Assembly: GCF_024509145.1 (NCBI RefSeq)
Contig: NC_071575.1
Span: 65,930,917-65,994,916 of the forward strand
DNA length: 64,000 nucleotides
Source of the DNA: Vidua macroura
Lineage: Eukaryota; Chordata; Aves; Passeriformes; Viduidae
Direction: 5' to 3'
Each line of letters starts with the position of its first letter. Within the stretch, counting starts at the first letter, position 1. Under the pieces are notes generated by a model that saw only the letters and a list, made by a program, of their open reading frames with translations, did no database searches and had not been told where the DNA came from. Position numbers and translations under genes: made by a program. This document shows positions 59,791 through 64,000 of the stretch, piece by piece.

Positions 59791-62700
59791 CAGCTGGAAG
59801 GGGATTTTGTATATTATATCGTGAACCCAAAACCACCAGAAAAAAATAATCTCGTGTGCTTTAATGAGTAGAGTGTAGGAAATATGTGATGTACATGAGT
59901 TTTTCTGAGATTTGGGGAAGTCAGTAATTAAGTTAGATGATTGTCATACAGTCAAAAAGTGCTGAAGGACATCTTCATAGAGAATTCCAGGGTTTGCTCC
60001 TTCTTATCAACAACACAATTCAGGGCACTTTAAATCGTCCTAACCTATTATCACAGAGCTCTTTTCTCTTGGTTCTGCTGCTGGCTATGCATTTCCCCAT
60101 AGAAATTAATCATCTTTTATGGACAAATAACTTTGTAAAGCACTAGCACTGTGGCCATAGCTATCTAGTTTAAGTGAGGCAGCATAGGTAAAGAGAAATG
60201 GGTATTCAATGAATGTTTTTGAGGGGAAACAAATTAGTTTTGGATGATGAAGACCTGAAAAAGTGCTTTGGTCAGCTATATGGTGTTTACTTTTAGCAGC
60301 TATATCAGTCTTATAGCAGGAACCATTTCTTCTTGTGTATGGACTGGGCTGCAATGAAGGTAATACCCCATTGCCTGCAGCTTCTCTGCATTGTTCTTAG
60401 GCATTCATGATCTCTGAGAGTTTTATGCTGACACTGGGAAATGATCCTTGCTTCTTCTGCCATTGATTCAGGCCATACTTTGTTTTCTCCACAGCTTCTC
60501 ATTGCTAAATACAGGGATGGCATTATACCCTGTAATAAAGGGAGTTGTAATTGTGGAAAAATACAAAATCTTGTTTATTGGTTCAGCTGCTGAAAAGGAG
60601 AGAGCTGTCCATAACTCTGAAAAAATATTTCTGAGTGTAAGGGCTGGGTGTTCAAAACAGAGAAGTAAACTGGATAAAATTAGTTTTGTTGCACGTTTTC
60701 TTCCCTGTTGCCTTGCTGATCCATCTGGGACACTCTCGGTCCCTGAGTGAAGATCATGTCATTACTTTAGACTCACAGTCTGCACTGAAGCACAGCTAAT
60801 GCTCTCCTGTAATTGTTTCCTGAATGCTGAAAACAGCAACAAAGCCCACATGCATGCATGCACATATATGCTCACTGCTATGCTTAGCCTGATGGAAATT
60901 TTGTAAATTGCTAACCCTGTCTGGAACGGTATCACTTCCAACCAAACATCAGCACATTGGTTTGGGCAGCAGAGCTAGGAGTCAGAAATGGCTTCTGTGG
61001 AACAGCAGGTTTAACAGCTGAAACCATCAAAGCTCTGAGCCTCCATGCTGGCCAGATGATGAGTTTTTAATTTCTTCCCTGTGGGTCCTGAGATGCAATA
61101 GATAAAATAGGAAAAAAAATCATACATCAGTTCTGTTGGCCTTTAAATGTAAATGGAGAAAATCTGCAACTTCTATCAGAAAAGAAACTAATCAATTGGT
61201 ATATTTCTGTGGACCTACAATAGTTGTGTATCTCTCATATGCAGATATCTATCAAAACACTCTGAATTTCTTGGTACACCTACTCAAATTCCATATACTT
61301 TGTACTAGATGCATAAAATCAGAGAGGAAAGGGGGGAGGAATTTAATTTTACACTCGAAAAATTATGGATCTTTCATTTCTATGCCTCCCCACATTACAC
61401 TCATATTTAATTTAAGATCTTAAGTGGTTCTAAATAAGCTTCTAAGATTCAGTTTAAGCACAAAATATCCATTCAGGATGAATGAATAATTCTGAATTGC
61501 TGGAACAAGAGAACAAAAAGGGTTTTAACATTAACAACAGGACAGATCCATCAACAAGATAACTATGATTGACACAAATGGAGCCTCTTTCACTGGTACT
61601 TGATTTGGCCATTGCATTAGACAGTGTTTTATTCCTTGTGATAGCAGTTCTAGATTAAAACAGTCTGTTCATACAAGAGAACTTGTAGTTCAAGTCTATA
61701 ATACCCTTGACTCACTGAACCAGTGGACCAGACAAAAGTCTCATGTTGATAACTGGCACAAATTCTTGAATTTATCTTGAAAAATGTGCAAGTTTTCTCT
61801 GACTGAGGTGCCTCTTCTTAAATTTGTCAAATATTTCCCATCATATGGTTGTCTCAAGCCCTAGGTGAGTGGAAATGTAGAGTGTTTTCTACTTGAGGTT
61901 AATTGCACCAATAACTTGGGAGAAAGAAGCTGCTGGCATGAAGAGGGAGAAGGCTTGGAAGAAGAACACAAGGAGGCCAACTTTGCTCCTTCTCATCAAG
62001 GAAGGATGGGAATAAGGAATGGGATACACCTGAGAACTGCTGAGGGGCTGAGCTGAGCAGGAATCAATGAAAGGAACAGCTCACAGACTGAAGAAATTGA
62101 ACTTTCAGCATTTGAAATGCTATTGTAACAAACAAACTTCCTGCACACCAACACCCTGACTGCAGAGTGCCAAGTTAACTCACCAAGTTCATGCTGGACT
62201 AACTGGGGCATGCTGTGAAGATAATAAGAGCATTTATCTGTCAGGAATGCAAGCTTATGGATTGATAGATCATTTGATCTGTATGACTGTATTATGGATT
62301 TGCCATTAGCTTTTATCTTTAGCCATGCTGACAGAATCAAAAAACATATTTATTACACTTGGTGGGTTTTAATCGACTTTGCATTTTCCTATGAGTAGAG
62401 TTGGAACACAGATAATCTGCAAAATACACTGACAATCTTCCAGTTTATTCTGGTTTATTCATATTTTTTCCAAAAAAACAGCTGAAGAGCATATCACAGA
62501 TGGATTCTCCTGTAAAAGCTTTACATAAGATTTGAAGGAGAATAAACTAGCATTAGCCTTAGAAGAGAGAAAGATGCAGTGGGAAAAAAAGCTTATCCTC
62601 TGGGCTTGATGAAGAAAACAGCTCAAAGCCAGCAAATCATTGATCCCAGAATGAAACTGAAACACTGCCCACAGAAAAAATGGATTTGCAAAATGTGAAT

Positions 62701-62965
62701 TCTCCCTATTTCATATGGTATTGCTCCTTCTCACAGAGGAGAGCTTTTAGTGCTAAGGCACAAGGTCTGATACTGCCAAGGCCTGATAACATCCAAATAA
62801 TGTGACAGAAGGACCAGACCTCTGCTACACTGAAAATCTGAGAATGTAGGGGAGTCCCTCTTATGGAGATATCTTTGTTGTTGATGTCTCATGTGACCCG
62901 AGTGACTATATGTGGATTTTATCAATACAGTCAATAGAGGGCAGGGTGTGAATCAGCCTAAAATA
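59791..62965. other. Unique AT-rich sequence, no gene recognised
   Basis: No gene or repeat was recognised. A short GCAT run lies at about 60850-60862. Open frames do not exceed 114 codons. Confidence 0.5.
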
Positions 62966-63508
62966 GAAAGGACCTGGGGCTTCTGGGGCACAGCAAGCTG
63001 TCCATGAGCTACAACGTGCCCCAGGAGTCAAGAAGGACAATGATATCCTGGGATGCATTAGGAAAGCATTGCCAGCAGGTCAAGGGAGGTGATCCTGCCC
63101 CTCTCCTCACCCCTAGTGAGGCCACATCTGGATACTGTGCCCAGTTTTGGACTCCTCAGTACAAGTGAGAGGGTCCAGCAGAGGCTGCAAAGATGGGACT
63201 GAAGCATCTCTCCTACAAGGACAGGCTGAGGGATTTGAGCCTGTTCAGCCTTGCAGTAGGACAAGAGGCAAAGGGCAGAAACCGATGCCCAGGAAGTTCC
63301 ACCTGAACACAAGGAAGAATTTCTGTCCTGGACAGTGACTGAACACTGGAACAGGTTGCCCAGAGAGGCTGTGGAGTCTCCCTCACTGGAGATAGTCAAG
63401 AACCATCTGGACACAATCCTGTGCTCTGGGATGACCCTGCCTGAGCAGGGAGTTTGGACAGGTGACCCACTGGTCCCTTCTAGCCTGACTGATTCTGTGA
63501 TACTGTGA
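62966..63508 (+). mobile_element. CR1 LINE 3' part, internally deleted, plus strand
   Basis: This is the best-preserved CR1 in the window. In order it carries GTGCCCCAGGAGTCAAGAAG, AATGATATCCTGGGATGCAT, CAGCAGGTCAAGGGAGGTGA, GTGAGGCCACATCTGGATAC, GTGCCCAGTTTTGGACTCCT, GACAGGCTGAGGGATTTGAG, GGAACAGGTTGCCCAGAGAG, CACTGGTCCCTTCTAGCC and a terminal GATTCTGTGAT. Between the TTCAGCCT block (about 63250) and the ACAAGAGGCAAAGGG block the usual 100 or so bases of the family are missing. The 156-codon minus-strand frame at 63058-63528 is antisense to the element and is not a gene. Confidence 0.92.
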
Positions 63509-64000
63509 AATGATTTGCATGCCAGCAACTTTTGGCCATGTTGACCTCACTGACTAAATGAGAGTCTGAAGAGTGCAGTCCACCCAGGAAATTCCTTTGT
63601 CCAGTTCTACAAACCCTGCTCATTGCCCATGGAGAGAAATAGATATAGTAGTGTGCAATTTATTTCATCCTATTTCAATGTCTAAAATATATTTGATGAA
63701 CCACGTACTATAATTCACTAATTTTAGGAATAAAGCTGTGCTATTGGCTTACATAACAACAGGGGAGGTTCAAAAGTTAAAGCCTGGGACCCTGCAAGGA
63801 TAGAGGAGTTCTTGTAGCATGCTCTGGTCTTTTGAAGGCTGTTTTCCTAAGGAAATAGGGCTTATGCAATTACATTAACTGTCAATTCCAATAAAGTTTG
63901 AATGATAGCCAGTGTCAACAAAATCATACAAAATACAGACTTTGAAGATATTAATTTGTTACAGGTTTCCTTTTTGGGGAAAGGAAGATGGCTGAATAAA
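63509..64000. other. Unique AT-rich sequence at the window end
   Basis: No gene or repeat was recognised in the last 490 bp. Confidence 0.5.

Noticed and set aside
5687..63521. About eight ATTTGCAT octamers (POU sites) across the window
   Set aside because: The count is only about twice the chance expectation for this base composition and the sites are dispersed.
63058..63528. 156-codon minus-strand open frame
   Set aside because: It is antisense to a CR1 tail; such tails commonly leave an open antisense frame.
1..64000. CRISPR arrays, operons, toxin or defence systems, phage or plasmid features
   Set aside because: The sequence is vertebrate nuclear DNA; no spaced direct repeats, dense coding or ribosome-binding patterns of prokaryotic kind were seen.

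Overview
The window is vertebrate nuclear DNA from a bird, most likely a songbird or close relative. It is AT-rich and CpG-poor, has few interspersed repeats, and most of those are CR1 LINE fragments ending in typical avian CR1 3' tails. One element looks like a songbird-type class II endogenous retrovirus solo LTR. A few old MIR-like SINE remnants are also present. Nothing suggests bacterial, archaeal or phage DNA. These family calls rest on remembered consensus sequences, not on a search.

I could not recognise a protein-coding gene. Apart from frames forced by simple repeats or lying antisense to CR1, the longest ATG frames are about 130 to 145 codons, which is what chance gives in six frames of 64 kb. 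The window is therefore best read as intergenic or long-intron sequence. It has one clear regulatory anchor, a CpG island at about 18.9-20.3 kb. The island carries a GC box, an NF-Y type CCAAT box, a full RFX X-box and, further on, a plausible first-exon splice donor at 19899/19900.

Layout. 1-9.9 kb: unique sequence with two CR1 tails. 9.9-11.65 kb: an old, degraded CR1 copy containing a run of 41 A. 11.73-12.17 kb: a striking 441-bp pure pyrimidine array of four successive motifs. 12.2-18.7 kb: unique sequence with a GC-richer block at 15.5-16.05 kb that holds splice-site-bounded, non-coding exon candidates. 18.72-18.83 kb: a compound tetranucleotide repeat directly upstream of the CpG island. 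20.3-37.4 kb: unique AT-rich sequence with old CR1 remnants at 32.2 and 34.5 kb, a purine-rich stretch at 24.4-25.2 kb and enhancer-like AT-rich blocks around 31-35 kb. 37.44-37.84 kb: the solo LTR. 41.5 kb: an A-rich tract. 45-54.5 kb: the most repeat-dense part, with four CR1 and three MIR-like remnants. 54.5-63 kb: mostly unique with one MIR-like remnant. 63 kb: the best-preserved CR1 tail, internally deleted.

I found no evidence of a new multi-gene system. The items most worth checking are the X-box CpG-island promoter, the four-motif pyrimidine array, the solo LTR and a handful of short segments with near-perfect splice sites on both sides.
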